This document shows, piece after piece, positions 37,136-47,607 of a stretch of 64,000 bases of DNA. The notes beneath the pieces are model-generated. The model made no database searches. It was given only the letters and a program-made list of their open reading frames with translations, and was not told the origin of the DNA. The position numbers and the translations under genes were made by a program. The stretch's first letter is position 1; each line of letters opens with the position of its first letter. The DNA is taken from positions 422,363 through 486,362 of the forward strand of contig NC_013156.1 of NCBI RefSeq assembly GCF_000023985.1, written 5' to 3'. This DNA is from Methanocaldococcus fervens AG86. Its GTDB lineage: Archaea; AGJL01; Methanococci; Methanococcales; Methanocaldococcaceae.

Positions 37136-37711
37136 TTATTGTTCAAGTAATTCTAGCTGTTGTAAGAAACTTTCAGCTTTATTTTTTAGTATTTTAACAG
37201 CTTCTTCTAAGATTTCTTCTGCTTCCATTTGTCCAAATGTTTCAACGAAGAATTCTACTTCATCTTCAGAAATTTGCTTATAAACTGCATTGCATGGTTG
37301 CCATTTTGCATGAACCTTTCCAATGCCAGGAACAGCTTCACATTCAATCTGTATTTTTTGCCCATTACCTAATTTAACAATTGGAATGTTTTTAAAGGCA
37401 ACTTCCCCATTTTCTGATTTCAAGTCTGATGAATAAACTGTGCATGGCCCTTCTTTTTCTAAGGTGAATGTTATAATCTCATTTTCCAATAAAGGCTTTC
37501 CTTTAATTGGAATTAAACCTAACCTATGGGCTATAATCTCATCATCCATTGATGATGAGTTCTCAAATATATAAACATCCTCTATTGCATAAGTAGGAAC
37601 TTCTGAAATCATTATCCTTCTAATAGCATTGGAAAATGAAATTGGGGCTTTTAAAGAAAAAATAAACTCCTCCCCAATTCTTGTTTTTCTTTTCTCTTTG
37701 ATTGTAATCAA
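37136..37711 (-). CDS. rpoD: DNA-directed RNA polymerase subunit D
   Basis: 191 residues, TTG start (GGTGG six bases before). FSLKAPISFSNAIRRIMISEVPTYAIEDVYIFENSSSMDDEIIAHRLGLIPI is the alpha-like dimerisation domain shared with bacterial alpha and RPB3. It is the short form: the ferredoxin-like 4Fe-4S insert seen in some archaea is missing, with only three scattered cysteines left. Assembles with RpoL, N and P as the polymerase platform. Confidence 0.97.
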   Translation of the reverse strand: MITIKEKRKTRIGEEFIFSLKAPISFSNAIRRIMISEVPTYAIEDVYIFENSSSMDDEIIAHRLGLIPIKGKPLLENEIITFTLEKEGPCTVYSSDLKSENGEVAFKNIPIVKLGNGQKIQIECEAVPGIGKVHAKWQPCNAVYKQISEDEVEFFVETFGQMEAEEILEEAVKILKNKAESFLQQLELLEQ

Positions 37712-37723
37712 AGATTACCACCT

Positions 37724-38113
37724 TTACTTTTTGAAAGCCTTCTTAGGTGTTGTTCCATCGTGTGGAACTGGTGTGACATCTTCAATTCTTCCAATTCTTA
37801 ATCCAGCTCTTGCTAAAGCTCTAATTGCAGCTTGAGCTCCAGGTCCTGGGTTTTTCTGTCCACTTCCCCCTGGAGCTCTAACTTTTATGTGAATGTTTTC
37901 AATTCCCCTCTCCTTTAACATTTCTGCCAATTTAAATGCTGCCTGCATTGCCGCGTAAGGTGAACCCTCATCTCTCTGGTTTCTTGTAACCATCCCACCA
38001 GAGATTCTTGCAATTGTCTCAGCTCCTGTAATATCTGTTGCATGAATTATTGTGTTGTTGTATGATGAATAAATGTGGACAATCCCCCATTTTTCTTTTT
38101 TCTGTTCTGCCAT
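37724..38113 (-). CDS. rps11: 30S ribosomal protein S11 (uS11)
   Basis: 129 residues, GGTGAAACACT then [54 protein letters not shown] and [33 protein letters not shown] leave no doubt. Binds 16S rRNA on the platform. Operon order rps13-rps4-rps11-rpoD as in other archaea. Confidence 0.98.
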   Translation of the reverse strand: MAEQKKEKWGIVHIYSSYNNTIIHATDITGAETIARISGGMVTRNQRDEGSPYAAMQAAFKLAEMLKERGIENIHIKVRAPGGSGQKNPGPGAQAAIRALARAGLRIGRIEDVTPVPHDGTTPKKAFKK

Positions 38114-38136
38114 AGTGTTTCACCTTATTATAATTT

Positions 38137-38691
38137 TTATTCGGTCTCTTGTGTTTCCTCTACTAATCCAACGATTTTAGCTCTTTCTGGATGGTTTTCA
38201 TCATTGAATGGGGAGTTTTTAGCATAAGTAATTTTGTCCTCTTCTTCAACTGTTACCAAGTAGCTTGGAGCAGTAACAACTCTCCCGTTAACTGCTATAT
38301 GTCCATGGACTATTAACTGTCTTGCTTGTCTTGGTGTCCTTGCCAATCCCTTTCTAAATACAAGTGTTTGTAATCTTCTCTCTAAAATGTCTTCAACTGT
38401 TAATGATAAAACGTCATCCAATGTTGGGTTTTCAACTTTTAATATGTTGTATTTTTTCAATACGTTGAAGAGCTGAACTGCCTCTTTAGCCCCTTGCTCT
38501 GTTCTGTCGCTAATCAATCTTCTTGCCTGCCTTCTGTATTTTCTCAAAATTGTTTCTGCTTTCCAAACTTCTCTCTTTCTTCTTAAACCATACTTTCTAC
38601 ATAACTCTTTTTCTCTCTCAATTCTTTCCTTAATCCATGGATGGTTTGGTGTTTCGTATGTCTTTTTAAATCTTCTCCTTGGATCTCCCAT
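38137..38691 (-). CDS. rps4: 30S ribosomal protein S4 (uS4)
   Basis: 184 residues, GGTGATTAG then ATG. The S4 RNA-binding domain is seen in [50 protein letters not shown]; the basic N-terminus is archaeal. A nucleator of 30S assembly. Confidence 0.98.
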   Translation of the reverse strand: MGDPRRRFKKTYETPNHPWIKERIEREKELCRKYGLRRKREVWKAETILRKYRRQARRLISDRTEQGAKEAVQLFNVLKKYNILKVENPTLDDVLSLTVEDILERRLQTLVFRKGLARTPRQARQLIVHGHIAVNGRVVTAPSYLVTVEEEDKITYAKNSPFNDENHPERAKIVGLVEETQETE

Positions 38692-38730
38692 CTAATCACC
38701 TTCAGAAATTTTTTAAGTGTTTTAATTAGT

Positions 38731-39195
38731 TTATTTCTTTCTTCTTGAAACTCCAACTGTTTGTCCTCTTCTAAATGTACTCTTTGTTCTTTGTCCTCTA
38801 CATGGCAATCCAAGCTCGTGTCTGATACCTCTGTAACATCTGACTCTCTTCAATCTGTTTATATCTTCCTGTTTTACAACCATTAAATCACTTTCAATAA
38901 CGTGTTTGTCTTCTCCAGTAACGTAATCCTTTCTTCTGTTAAACATCCATGATGGGATTCCAAATTTAGCAGGGTCTGCCAATATTTCTTCAATTTTCTT
39001 AACTTCTTCATCTGTTAAGTAACCAGCTAATTTATCAGGATCTAATTTAGCAACTCTTACAATAGCTCTTGCCATTGCCTCTCCAACACCGTAGATGTCC
39101 TGGAGAGCCATTATTAACTTCTTGTTTCCATCTAAATCTGTCCTTGAAACTCTAATTAAGTATTTAAATTCAGGATTTTGCATATTCTCGGTCAA
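38731..39195 (-). CDS. rps13: 30S ribosomal protein S13 (uS13)
   Basis: 154 residues from TTG 39195, five bases after GGAGGTG; an ATG four codons on is an alternative. [37 protein letters not shown] and [29 protein letters not shown] are S13. First gene of the operon running left through rpoK. Confidence 0.97.
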   Translation of the reverse strand: MTENMQNPEFKYLIRVSRTDLDGNKKLIMALQDIYGVGEAMARAIVRVAKLDPDKLAGYLTDEEVKKIEEILADPAKFGIPSWMFNRRKDYVTGEDKHVIESDLMVVKQEDINRLKRVRCYRGIRHELGLPCRGQRTKSTFRRGQTVGVSRRKK

Positions 39196-39250
39196 GGTTG
39201 CACCTCCATAATTCGTGTTTTATAGTAAATAATTAAAAAATAAAAAGAAG

Positions 39251-39339
39251 TGGCGCGGAGGGGGGGATTTGAACCCCCGCGGGGCAAAGCCCCATGGGAT
39301 CTCCAGTCCCACGCCTTGGCCGGGCTAGGCTACCTCCGC
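39251..39339 (-). tRNA. tRNA-Ser (anticodon GGA)
   Basis: Minus strand: acceptor GCGGAGG/CCTCCGC, anticodon stem-loop GGGA-CTGGAGA-TCCC giving GGA, a long variable arm GGGGCTTTGCCCC, T arm GGGGGTTCAAATCCCCC, discriminator G (serine identity) and CCA. 89 nucleotides, class II. Upstream of the S13 operon on the same strand, with its own upstream AT-rich promoter region. Confidence 0.96.
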
Positions 39340-39505
39340 TCTAAACGTGTTTCATTTTTATATAAATGGTCATGTTTATGATAATGTACGTATAGTTATA
39401 TAATATTTTCGGTTTTTAATGATTGGTTTATAATTGGATGCTTTGGTATATATACCTAATCCTCAAAAATAAATTATAATCAAAAATTTAAAAATTTTGC
39501 TTACT

Positions 39506-40543
39506 TCATTTACCACTAATTTCCATTATTTTCTTTTTCATTGGCAGAGTTATGATTGGTTTTTCAGGGATTAAACCAGATGGCTTATAATACAGGATGA
39601 GAAGCATTAAAACTCCAAATAACATATAGGAGAGCCAAACAGGCTCAAATGGAATATTCAGGGAATATTTTAAGTTGTATTTATAAACGTCCAATAACAC
39701 CTTAACTATAACATAGCATAAAACTCCCAGAGCCACACCTTTATTATTCCCCTTTCCTCCCAATAAAATCATCAAAAATGGGAAAAATGTCCATTCAACC
39801 CTTGTAAATGCATTAGCTACAATATTTACAGTATATAATGAATATAAAGCCCCAGCAATTGCCCCTACCGCAGAGCCAATGGCAACTGTTTTTATTCTCA
39901 ACCTCATTATGTCTCTACCAAAAGCTTTAACAGTATCTTCATTTTCCCTCATCGCCCTCAATATCCTACCAAATGGTGTATTTAACAACCTCTCAAAGAA
40001 CAAATAAGCTAAAAATGCAATGAATAAAACTATTCCCGTGAATACCCAGCCCCTATACTCCCCAGATACAAACGCTAAGATGTCAGGTGTTGAAACCCCA
40101 TAATAACCTCCAATTATATTTAGGTTGTAAGTACAAACTAAAAACACAGTTTCGCTTATAGCTAATAATGTAACACCCAAATAATCTTCTTTTAACTTAG
40201 CGCTTGGGAGGATAAAAATTGCTCCAACTATAAATCCAAGGATTGAAGCTAATATTATGGTCAATATTAAAATCCCAATCCCTACTATTGGATTTGAGGC
40301 AATTAAATCATTTATCATAGATGTTGCATAAGTACTTCCCTCAATTAACCCTCCTCCAACACCATAATATAGCATTAACAACCTATTTAAAATCCCTCCA
40401 ACTGCGATAGCTCCAACCAATACTGATAAAGCTTTTCCAAAGTTAGGGATTCCAGCATAACCAAATTCCATGTTTAAAGATAATGAAACAATGTAATATA
40501 TCCCAAACCATAATAAAATCAGTGAAATTAGTTCAATAATCAT
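39506..40543 (-). CDS. livM: branched-chain amino-acid type ABC transporter permease LivM
   Basis: 345 residues with about eight to ten hydrophobic helices. LNMEFGYAGIPNFGKALSVLVGAI and GRILRAMRENEDTVKAFGRDIMRLRIKTVAIGSAVGAIAGALYSLY are LivM motifs; the latter is the coupling-loop region that touches the ATPases. Last gene of an operon livK-G-F-H-M. Substrate may be branched-chain amino acids or related compounds; inferred from family. Confidence 0.93.
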   Translation of the reverse strand: MIIELISLILLWFGIYYIVSLSLNMEFGYAGIPNFGKALSVLVGAIAVGGILNRLLMLYYGVGGGLIEGSTYATSMINDLIASNPIVGIGILILTIILASILGFIVGAIFILPSAKLKEDYLGVTLLAISETVFLVCTYNLNIIGGYYGVSTPDILAFVSGEYRGWVFTGIVLFIAFLAYLFFERLLNTPFGRILRAMRENEDTVKAFGRDIMRLRIKTVAIGSAVGAIAGALYSLYTVNIVANAFTRVEWTFFPFLMILLGGKGNNKGVALGVLCYVIVKVLLDVYKYNLKYSLNIPFEPVWLSYMLFGVLMLLILYYKPSGLIPEKPIITLPMKKKIMEISGK

Positions 40544-40560
40544 AATTTTTCACCTCAAAA

Positions 40561-41475
40561 TTAAATTATGGAAAGGTATTTTTTCCTAACTTTCTTCCAA
40601 TCAACTCCTGTAATCCCATAAGGAGCTACTAAAAGCGTTATTATCATCATAATTAATGAAATGACCTTTCCATAAACTAAAAATCCAGTTCCAAATGCCA
40701 GTGATAAATAATAAGTTATTAAACTCTCAGATATTCCAATGATATAGCCCCCAATTAAAGCTCCACTTATATGCCTCAATCCTCCAACAATACTTGCAGC
40801 AAATATTGAAATTATAATTAAATCTCCAGTAGCCGGAACAATTTCCTGCATGAATGGTAAAAGTCCTCCAGCAACTCCTGCCAAAGCTCCAGAAAGAATC
40901 CATGAAAACAACCTTGTTCTCTCTACATTAATTCCCATTGTTTGAGCTAAGGAAGGATTTTCCATTGAAGCTCTTAAAGCAATACCAAACTTCGTTTTAT
41001 ATAATAAGATGTAAAGCCCAATCAATAATATTACAATAACCAGTGTTGAAACAAACAGAATTCCTTTAAGCCCAAATATTGTAAAATCCAGATTTGCAAA
41101 AACGAATTTTGCCTGGGTGGAGCCAACAATCACACTTAATATTTCAGAATATGCCCCAATAATTCCCAACAATACTAAATCAATTGCCAATGTAGCAATC
41201 ATCAAAATCTCTACTGAAGCTTCCCTCTTTATCAACGGTTTTAAAGCCAAATAAGTTATTAGACCAACTATCGCTCCAACTATAAACAGAACTGGCAGGG
41301 AAAGATAAGGGCTTATATCAAACAACTTTAACATGGTTAAAGCCACATAACTTCCAACTATTGCATAACTACCCTGAGCAAAATTTGGAACATTTGTTGT
41401 TATATAAGTTAAAGTTAATCCTAAAGCCAATAAAACCAAAAGGTTGGAATATATAATCGCCCCTTCTAAAATCAT
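40561..41475 (-). CDS. livH: branched-chain amino-acid type ABC transporter permease LivH
   Basis: 304 residues from ATG 41475 (GGTGATAGTT before it). About eight hydrophobic helices; LLALGLTLTYITTNVPNFAQGSYAIVGSYVAL and GIALRASMENPSLAQTMGINVERTRLFSWILSGALAGVAGGLL are LivH signatures including the EAA-like loop. Forms the channel with LivM. Upstream livF carries a nonsense codon. Confidence 0.93.
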   Translation of the reverse strand: MILEGAIIYSNLLVLLALGLTLTYITTNVPNFAQGSYAIVGSYVALTMLKLFDISPYLSLPVLFIVGAIVGLITYLALKPLIKREASVEILMIATLAIDLVLLGIIGAYSEILSVIVGSTQAKFVFANLDFTIFGLKGILFVSTLVIVILLIGLYILLYKTKFGIALRASMENPSLAQTMGINVERTRLFSWILSGALAGVAGGLLPFMQEIVPATGDLIIISIFAASIVGGLRHISGALIGGYIIGISESLITYYLSLAFGTGFLVYGKVISLIMMIITLLVAPYGITGVDWKKVRKKYLSII

Positions 41476-41500
41476 AACTATCACCAATCTTTAAATTATG

Positions 41501-42214
41501 TTAAATGGCAGTTATTCCCAATGAATACTCCTTAAATTTCTCATGATTCAATAACTCTTCAGCGGTTCCTTCAAAAGCCACTCTACCACTAACAAACATA
41601 TAACCATTATCGCTAATTTCTAAAGCTCTTTTAGCATTTTGCTCAACTAATAAAATTGTTAAGCCAAATTTATCTCTCATCTCAACGATTTTTCCAAAAA
41701 TCACTTCTGCAAGTTTTGGAGATAGCTGAGCTGTCGGCTCATCTAACATTAAAACCTCCGCATCCCTAACCAATGCCATTCCCATAGCTAAGAACTGTCT
41801 CTACCCTCCGCTTAACGTTCCAGCCTTTCTCTTTAAAATATCCTTAAGCTCCGGGAATACATTTAAAGCTATCTCAATCCTTTCTTTAACTTTATCTTTA
41901 TCTAACACATAGCCGGCGATCTTTAAGTTTTCTTCAACAGTTAAATTAGTGAATACGTTGTTTGTTTGTGGCAAATAAGCTATTCTCATCCTCGCTTTTT
42001 GATATGGAGGAACTTTTGCTATATCCCTATCTTTAAAGATAATCTCTCCAGAGTATATCTTTGTTAGACCAAACAGAGTTTTTAGAAATGTGGATTTTCC
42101 ACTCCCATTTGGTCCTACAACAGTTGTAATCTTTCCCTTTTCTATTTTTGCATTTACATCAAATAAAATTTGTAATTTTCCATAACCAGCGTTCAAGTTT
42201 TTTACTTTTATCAT
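41501..42214 (-). pseudogene. livF: ABC transporter ATP-binding protein LivF with an in-frame TAG
   Basis: An otherwise full LivF of 237 codons. Walker [18 protein letters not shown], then AGTLSGG immediately followed by TAG (41803-41801), then [28 protein letters not shown] (Walker B) in the same frame to SLGITAI. The stop sits inside the LSGGxRQ signature, one base from codons such as AAG, GAG or CAG. If not read through, both products are inactive. The downstream half stays free of other lesions, so the change is recent, or it is suppressed, or it is a sequence error. Two codons after livG's partner reading; same operon. Confidence 0.85.
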
Positions 42215-42216
42215 AA

Positions 42217-42975
42217 CTACTCACCAATGTAAATTTCTACAACCTTTGGATCTGATAAAACCTTTTCAATCTCCTCTCCTCTACCTTCAGCAATAATCTT
42301 CCCATTGAACATAACATACAGATGATCTATATAATTTAAAACGATATCCAGCCTGTGTTCAATAATTAGAAAAGTTATTCCCTTATCTTTCAATTCAAGG
42401 ACGTGGTTAAATATATCGTGAGCTAAACCAGGAGCTACCCCAGCTATAGGTTCATCCATAACAATGAGCTTTGGATTTGTCATCAAAGCCCTTCCAATCT
42501 CTACAAGCTTCATCTGACCTCCACTAAGCTCTCCAGCCTTTCTATCATAAAGATGAGATAATTTTAAAAAATCCAATATTTTAAAAGCCTTTTCGACCAT
42601 CTCTTCTTCTTTTGGAATCCATTTTTTGTATAAAAGGGCGTTTAAAGGTTTTTCTCCTGGGTTAATCTCCCCTATTAACAAATTTTCAAGAACAGTCATT
42701 TCCTTTAATGGTTGTGGTGTTTGAAACGTTCTAACAATTCCGTGATGGTAGAGCTCAGCTGGTTCTTTATTTGTTATATCCTTATTTTCAAAATAAACCT
42801 TCCCTTCATCTGCTTTCAAAAATCCTGTAATCACATTTATCAACGTAGATTTTCCACTCCCATTTGGCCCAATAATTAAGGTAACATCTCCTTTATTCAC
42901 ACTTATTGACACCCTATCTAAAGCTTTAAATTCACCAAAATACTTCACAATGCCCTCTGTCTTCAAAATTTCCAT
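42217..42975 (-). CDS. livG: ABC transporter ATP-binding protein LivG
   Basis: 252 residues from ATG 42975 with GAGGGATAAA upstream. Walker [24 protein letters not shown], signature [18 protein letters not shown], Walker [16 protein letters not shown] and switch His EHRLDIV. Very close to M. jannaschii MJ1267, whose structure is known. Pairs with LivF to power the transporter; intact here while livF is not. Confidence 0.96.
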   Translation of the reverse strand: MEILKTEGIVKYFGEFKALDRVSISVNKGDVTLIIGPNGSGKSTLINVITGFLKADEGKVYFENKDITNKEPAELYHHGIVRTFQTPQPLKEMTVLENLLIGEINPGEKPLNALLYKKWIPKEEEMVEKAFKILDFLKLSHLYDRKAGELSGGQMKLVEIGRALMTNPKLIVMDEPIAGVAPGLAHDIFNHVLELKDKGITFLIIEHRLDIVLNYIDHLYVMFNGKIIAEGRGEEIEKVLSDPKVVEIYIGE

Positions 42976-43081
42976 TTTATCCCTCAAAAATAAATATAAA
43001 CAGAACAAAAAATTAGATATTGAAACATGACAGCCATATTAAAAATTCAAAAAGAAGTATATAAATCTTTTGAATATCGAA

Positions 43082-44329
43082 TTATTCATTAATCCAATTA
43101 ACTTTTTTAGTTGTTGAGTCCCAAATTCCTGCTAACTTCCAACCCTCTTCTGTTACAACATAAATTCCATAGTTTCCACTTACCCTATCGTTCCATTCAT
43201 TTAATTTTATGTAACCTGTTACTGGAGTAATGCCAAATTGCCCTTCTGAATATTTAATTGCGTTTTCTTTTATCTTCTTAGCCAATATATCAGCATTGTA
43301 TTTTCCACCAGTTTCATTTAACATCTCAACATATGAGATAGCCCCAACCCAGAATGCATCATAGGCGTTTAATGCATATTGATCTGGCTCTCCAAGTCCT
43401 CTCTTCTTAAATTCTTCTTTTATCTTTTCTGCCTCTTCAGTTTCTGATTTGAACATTGTTGAATAGAACTTAACCTTTATAGCTTTCTCTTTAACTTCTT
43501 CCAAGATCTTTTCACTGTTTGCAGTTCCATCACATCCAATCCATACATGAGCTAATAACGGTGAATCATCCTTTATTTGAGCTAATAGAGTAGCAGCTTC
43601 TTCATAACCAATAAATATTATCCCGGTATCTGCTCCTTTTCCAGCAATTTTATCTGTTGCAGTTTGGATGATTGGGCTCCAATCTCCGATGTTAGGGTCG
43701 TAAGGGATTTCATCAATAACATTTATTCTATTAGCTTTTAATTTTTTGACAGTTGCTTTTTCTAATCCATCTCCCCAAGCATCCTTTCTATATATAACAA
43801 TAACGTTCTTTAAACCAAGTTCTTTAGCGACATCTCCAATAGCGTTTCCTTGGAAGTCATCTGTTGGTGTGAATCTGAAGATGTATTTTTTCTCTTCTGG
43901 TGTAGTGCATCCAATTATTTCTGGTGGTGCAGTTGAAGCTGATGATATAATTACAAGTTTGTTTGAATTTACGAAGTTTTTAGCATTCTTAACTTCTGCA
44001 CTTGACCTTGGACCTAAGTAAAAGTTTATACCTTGGGCGTGAAGAGCTTGCATTTTATCTAAACAAACCTTTGGGTCTGATTTTGTATCTTCGACGTAGA
44101 TCTTAACTCTGTAAGGTATTCCTCTCTCTTCAAAGTATTTATTTATCTTTTCTTCACCAATTTCACAAACAATTTTCTTGTTAAGCCCATAACTTGCTAA
44201 GCTACCTGATAAGTCTGTTAAAACTCCAACTTTGATAACATTTTCCTCTTCCTGCTTTTGAGTGCATCCTGATAAAAATACTCCTGATATGAGAATAGCC
44301 CCTAATAGTAGAGCAATGACCTTTCTAAT
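43082..44329 (-). CDS. livK: periplasmic-type amino-acid binding lipoprotein LivK/LivJ, no standard start codon
   Basis: The frame is open for 415 codons from ATT 44329-44327. It encodes a lipoprotein signal IRKVIALLLGAILISGVFLSGC (Cys22 lipid site), then VIKVGVLTDLSGSLASYG and the type I periplasmic-binding fold to WDSTTKKVNWINE. No ATG, GTG or TTG lies in frame before the signal; GGGTGG sits just upstream of ATT-AGA, where an ATG would be expected. The first ATG (44053) would cut away the signal and first lobe. Either an ATT start or a mutated start. First gene of the transporter operon; extracellular ligand capture. Confidence 0.82.
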   Translation of the reverse strand: MRKVIALLLGAILISGVFLSGCTQKQEEENVIKVGVLTDLSGSLASYGLNKKIVCEIGEEKINKYFEERGIPYRVKIYVEDTKSDPKVCLDKMQALHAQGINFYLGPRSSAEVKNAKNFVNSNKLVIISSASTAPPEIIGCTTPEEKKYIFRFTPTDDFQGNAIGDVAKELGLKNVIVIYRKDAWGDGLEKATVKKLKANRINVIDEIPYDPNIGDWSPIIQTATDKIAGKGADTGIIFIGYEEAATLLAQIKDDSPLLAHVWIGCDGTANSEKILEEVKEKAIKVKFYSTMFKSETEEAEKIKEEFKKRGLGEPDQYALNAYDAFWVGAISYVEMLNETGGKYNADILAKKIKENAIKYSEGQFGITPVTGYIKLNEWNDRVSGNYGIYVVTEEGWKLAGIWDSTTKKVNWINE

Positions 44330-44547
44330 AATCCCACCCCATAGACTTATAACCGTCCACTTTTTATGAATTAAACAATATTTAAGTTTTTCGAGATTGT
44401 TTGAAGAAAAATTATCATATTAATTTAATAGAAAGTAATAAATTATAAAAACTAATGAATATTTAACAAGCTTTTACATTAAGTTGTTAATGACAACCAA
44501 TTTTTATGCTAATTAAAACAATTCATCAAAAAACAGACAGGGAGAGA

Positions 44548-45720
44548 ATGATAATATTAAAAGCCGATTATAAAAAATACAACGTTTCTGAATTGGAGAA
44601 TATTAGGGTGGACGAAGAAGAATTTTATGGGACGTTTTATAATGCGATATTGCTGCAAACATGCAACAGAGTTGAGATAATCTTCGATGCAGATAAATTA
44701 GAAGATATTAAAGGAATTGAAAACATAAAACTAGAGAAGTTTGATATATTAGTTGGGGATGAAGCTATAGAGCATTTATTTAGGGTTGCATGCGGTTTAG
44801 AGTCGATGATCGTTGGGGAAGACCAGATACTTGGACAGTTAAAAAATGCCTATCTAAAAGCTAAAGAGAAAGGGAAAATATCAAAAAAATTGGAGAAAAT
44901 TATTTTAAAGGCAATACATACTGGGCAGAGGGCGAGGGTTGAAACGAAAATTAATGAAGGAGGGGTTTCAATTGGTTCTGCTGCAGTTGAATTGGCCGAG
45001 AAGGTTTTTGGATTGGAAGGAAAAAACGTCCTCCTTATCGGAGCTGGAGAAATGGCTAATTTGGTTATAAAGGCATTAAAAGAGAAGAATATTAAGGCGA
45101 TTATTGTAGCAAATAGAACGTATGAAAAAGCTGAAAGATTAGCTAAAGAGCTTGGAGGCATAGCTGTAAAATTTGATAAATTGGAAGAGGCTTTAAGATA
45201 TGCAGATATAGTTATCTCAGCAACGGGAGCTCCACATCCGATTTTAACTAAAGAGAGACTAAAAAATGCTGGAAAAACATTTATAATAGATATAGCAAAC
45301 CCAAGAGACACAACAGATGATATTAAAGAACTTCCAGGTGTTTTTTTATTTACAATTGATGATTTGAGATTGGTAGCTGAAGAAAATTTAAAAAAGAGGA
45401 AAAAGGAGATTCCAAAGGTTGAGAAAATTATTTACGAAGAGTTGGAAAATCTAAAAGAACTCCTTGATAAAATGAAGTTGGAGGTTGCAGTCAAAGAGCT
45501 TGGGCAATATATTGAAAATATAAGAAAGAGGGAAGTTGAAAAAGCTTTAAAAATATTGAAGAATAAAAATAAACCTGCTGAAGAAGTTTTAGATGATTTC
45601 TCAAAGGCTTTATGTAAAAAGATAATATACGATATGATAAAGATATTTGAAAATGTGGAGAGTAGAGAGTTTTTTGAGTGTTTAGCAAAAGAGTTTAAAA
45701 AACATGGAAACAACAATTAA
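44548..45720 (+). CDS. hemA: glutamyl-tRNA reductase
   Basis: 390 residues from ATG 44548 (GGGAGAGA upstream); an ATG at 44506 has none. LQTCNRVEIIF carries the catalytic Cys, GLESMIVGEDQILGQLK is the tRNA-Glu/active-site motif, GAGEMANLVIKAL binds NADPH, and the C-terminal coiled-coil dimerisation helix follows. First step of tetrapyrrole synthesis, leading in methanogens to coenzyme F430, cobamide and siroheme. Converges with the Dus-like gene, overlapping by 4 bases. Confidence 0.97.
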   Translation: MIILKADYKKYNVSELENIRVDEEEFYGTFYNAILLQTCNRVEIIFDADKLEDIKGIENIKLEKFDILVGDEAIEHLFRVACGLESMIVGEDQILGQLKNAYLKAKEKGKISKKLEKIILKAIHTGQRARVETKINEGGVSIGSAAVELAEKVFGLEGKNVLLIGAGEMANLVIKALKEKNIKAIIVANRTYEKAERLAKELGGIAVKFDKLEEALRYADIVISATGAPHPILTKERLKNAGKTFIIDIANPRDTTDDIKELPGVFLFTIDDLRLVAEENLKKRKKEIPKVEKIIYEELENLKELLDKMKLEVAVKELGQYIENIRKREVEKALKILKNKNKPAEEVLDDFSKALCKKIIYDMIKIFENVESREFFECLAKEFKKHGNNN

Positions 45721-46481
45721 ATAGTATTTAGCTTTTTTATCCACTCAATATTGCCTTTCAAAACAGCCCTTGCAACTGATATAAAATCAGCGTATTTTAA
45801 CATTTCTTTAGCTTTTTCCAAAGAATCAACTGAGTTATTTCCAATTATTATTTTATCTTTAAACTCCTCTGCTAAAATTTTTAATGAGTTTAAATCGGCA
45901 TAAGGTTTTCCAGGATAAAAGCAATCAACATGCAATCCATCAAAGTAATCTCTAACGTAGTTTAAATTATTTATCAACTCCTCTATTGGTATATAATTCA
46001 ACCTTATCTTTAAAAATACTGGCTTATTTATCCCTCTCATTTTATATAAAAATTCTTTTAGAAGGTTTTTGTTTTTCATTAACTCCTGCCCTATGCCTAA
46101 TGAAGTTATCTCCTGCTGCCTACAATGGCAGTTAAGCTCTATTATATCAGCATGTTTCGCAATAACCAATAATTTGTCGTAAGCTTCATCTATATTAACA
46201 AATCTAACATTAACTGAAACTAAAGCTCCACTTTCCCTTGCTTTTTTTATTTGCTCAACTATATAGTTGTTAAATTCGTCTAAATTTATGGAAAATTCCT
46301 TTCTCCCTCTTTTCTCTATATCTTTACTAGCTTTATGAGTTAAGGTATCCAAATTATAGCCACCAATTGTAACAATGGCAAACAGATCTTTAAATTTTTT
46401 GCAGAAATCTCCATCCGTAATGCCTGCCATTGGAGCTAAGACAACTTTTTTATCCAATTTATCTAATTTGCTAATTTTCAA
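45717..46481 (-). CDS. Dus-like TIM-barrel oxidoreductase
   Basis: 254 residues from TTG 46481, after GGTGA at the end of the upstream gene. VVLAPMAGITDGDFCKKF is the dihydrouridine-synthase FMN-binding start; IIELNCHCRQQEITSLGIGQELMKN resembles the catalytic Cys loop, and KPVFLKIRLNY and IIGNNSV continue the barrel. It is shorter than true Dus and lacks the tRNA-binding helical domain, so it may act on another substrate. Seven bases after the GTP cyclohydrolase III gene. Confidence 0.82.
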   Translation of the reverse strand: MKISKLDKLDKKVVLAPMAGITDGDFCKKFKDLFAIVTIGGYNLDTLTHKASKDIEKRGRKEFSINLDEFNNYIVEQIKKARESGALVSVNVRFVNIDEAYDKLLVIAKHADIIELNCHCRQQEITSLGIGQELMKNKNLLKEFLYKMRGINKPVFLKIRLNYIPIEELINNLNYVRDYFDGLHVDCFYPGKPYADLNSLKILAEEFKDKIIIGNNSVDSLEKAKEMLKYADFISVARAVLKGNIEWIKKLNTI

Positions 46482-46488
46482 TGTTCAA

Positions 46489-47295
46489 TCACCTTTGCAA
46501 TCCATACAATCTACCAGTTGATACATTTTGCCCTAAAAAGTCATCCTGCTTTAAAGTACATACATTTTTATCAACCAACTTCCCCCTAATTTTTTCTAAA
46601 CCAATATCTGCTAAGTTTGAAGCATCTTCAGCAGTTCTTCCAATCCCTATCCCAGCCTTAAGCTCTATATTGTACTTTTCATTGATTCTGTTGAAAATAT
46701 CTAAGAAATCTTCTTCACTCATTCCATTTGATGGAGACATAAAATTATCTCCACCTATGAAAAACAATAAAGCATTATGTTTTAAAAGCTCCTCCATCAA
46801 AGCCAATTTAATCTTATTTACATTTAAATAAGTGTCATAAGCACTTACAATGTCAGTAAGAGTTCCAGTGATGTTATTTATATCTATATGGGCAATTTGA
46901 ACGTAGCCATCAACAACTAACTCATTGGCAACATCTAAAACCTCTTTTCTATTTTCATCTTGAGCACTTCCATGCTCTTGGAGAGTTTCAGTAGCTAATT
47001 TTTGAGCTTCATAAGGTGTTTCAGCTGAAGCAATAGCCATACTAACTGTAAATGGATATCTATTCCTTATACCCTCCTGAATTCTTTTGTGGGTGATTAA
47101 ATCAATGCCGTTTGTTATAGCTATCAAGTTGTCAAATCTTGTGTAAAACACCAGCCCCTTGTGAGCTCCAAACATTAGGTTTAAATCACCATACAACCTG
47201 CTCTGCAGAGCTTGTAAATCACTTTCTCTTCTTGGATTTGGTGTAACCGTCCATGGTCCGTAATTGTCTATTTGAATTACTGTTATTTGGATCAT
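46489..47295 (-). CDS. gch3: GTP cyclohydrolase III (ArfA type)
   Basis: 268 residues. [38 protein letters not shown] is the family N-terminus; the fold is two nucleotide-cyclase-like domains, with metal Asp in QIDNYG and [13 protein letters not shown]. Converts GTP to a formylamino-pyrimidine, the first step towards F420 and riboflavin in these archaea. Its stop overlaps the ribosome binding site of the Dus-like gene, so they are coupled. Confidence 0.95.
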   Translation of the reverse strand: MIQITVIQIDNYGPWTVTPNPRRESDLQALQSRLYGDLNLMFGAHKGLVFYTRFDNLIAITNGIDLITHKRIQEGIRNRYPFTVSMAIASAETPYEAQKLATETLQEHGSAQDENRKEVLDVANELVVDGYVQIAHIDINNITGTLTDIVSAYDTYLNVNKIKLALMEELLKHNALLFFIGGDNFMSPSNGMSEEDFLDIFNRINEKYNIELKAGIGIGRTAEDASNLADIGLEKIRGKLVDKNVCTLKQDDFLGQNVSTGRLYGLQR

Positions 47296-47409
47296 CTTCC
47301 CATCTCTTCTATAATTTATCTAATTGTGGTAGCAATTAATTAGCTTAATGTTAGTTTTATTTATTATTATTCATTAAAAAGTTTGTGTATGGGGCATTTA
47401 AGATTTTAA

Positions 47410-47607
47410 TTATTCTACTGATATAGCCTGATCTGGACATTGTAATATGCAGAGACTACATTTTGTACATTTTTCAGCATTTACTGGAATTGGCGGATAA
47501 ACTCCTCTTTTATTCAATTTTTTTGATTTTTCAAATACTCCCCTTGGACATACAACAATACAGATATCGCATCCCTTGCAGAAGTTTTCATTTATCTCTA
47601 TTTTCAT
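47410..47607 (-). CDS. 2x[4Fe-4S] ferredoxin, oxidoreductase delta-subunit-like
   Basis: 65 residues, GGAGGGATAGAA then ATG. CKGCDICIVVCPRGVF and CTKCSLCILQCPDQAI are two CxxCxxCxxxCP motifs. The layout FCKGCDICIVVCP ... RGVYPPIP resembles the delta subunit (KorD/PorD) of 2-oxoacid:ferredoxin oxidoreductases, but no other subunits are nearby. Could be a free ferredoxin. Confidence 0.88.
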   Translation of the reverse strand: MKIEINENFCKGCDICIVVCPRGVFEKSKKLNKRGVYPPIPVNAEKCTKCSLCILQCPDQAISVE

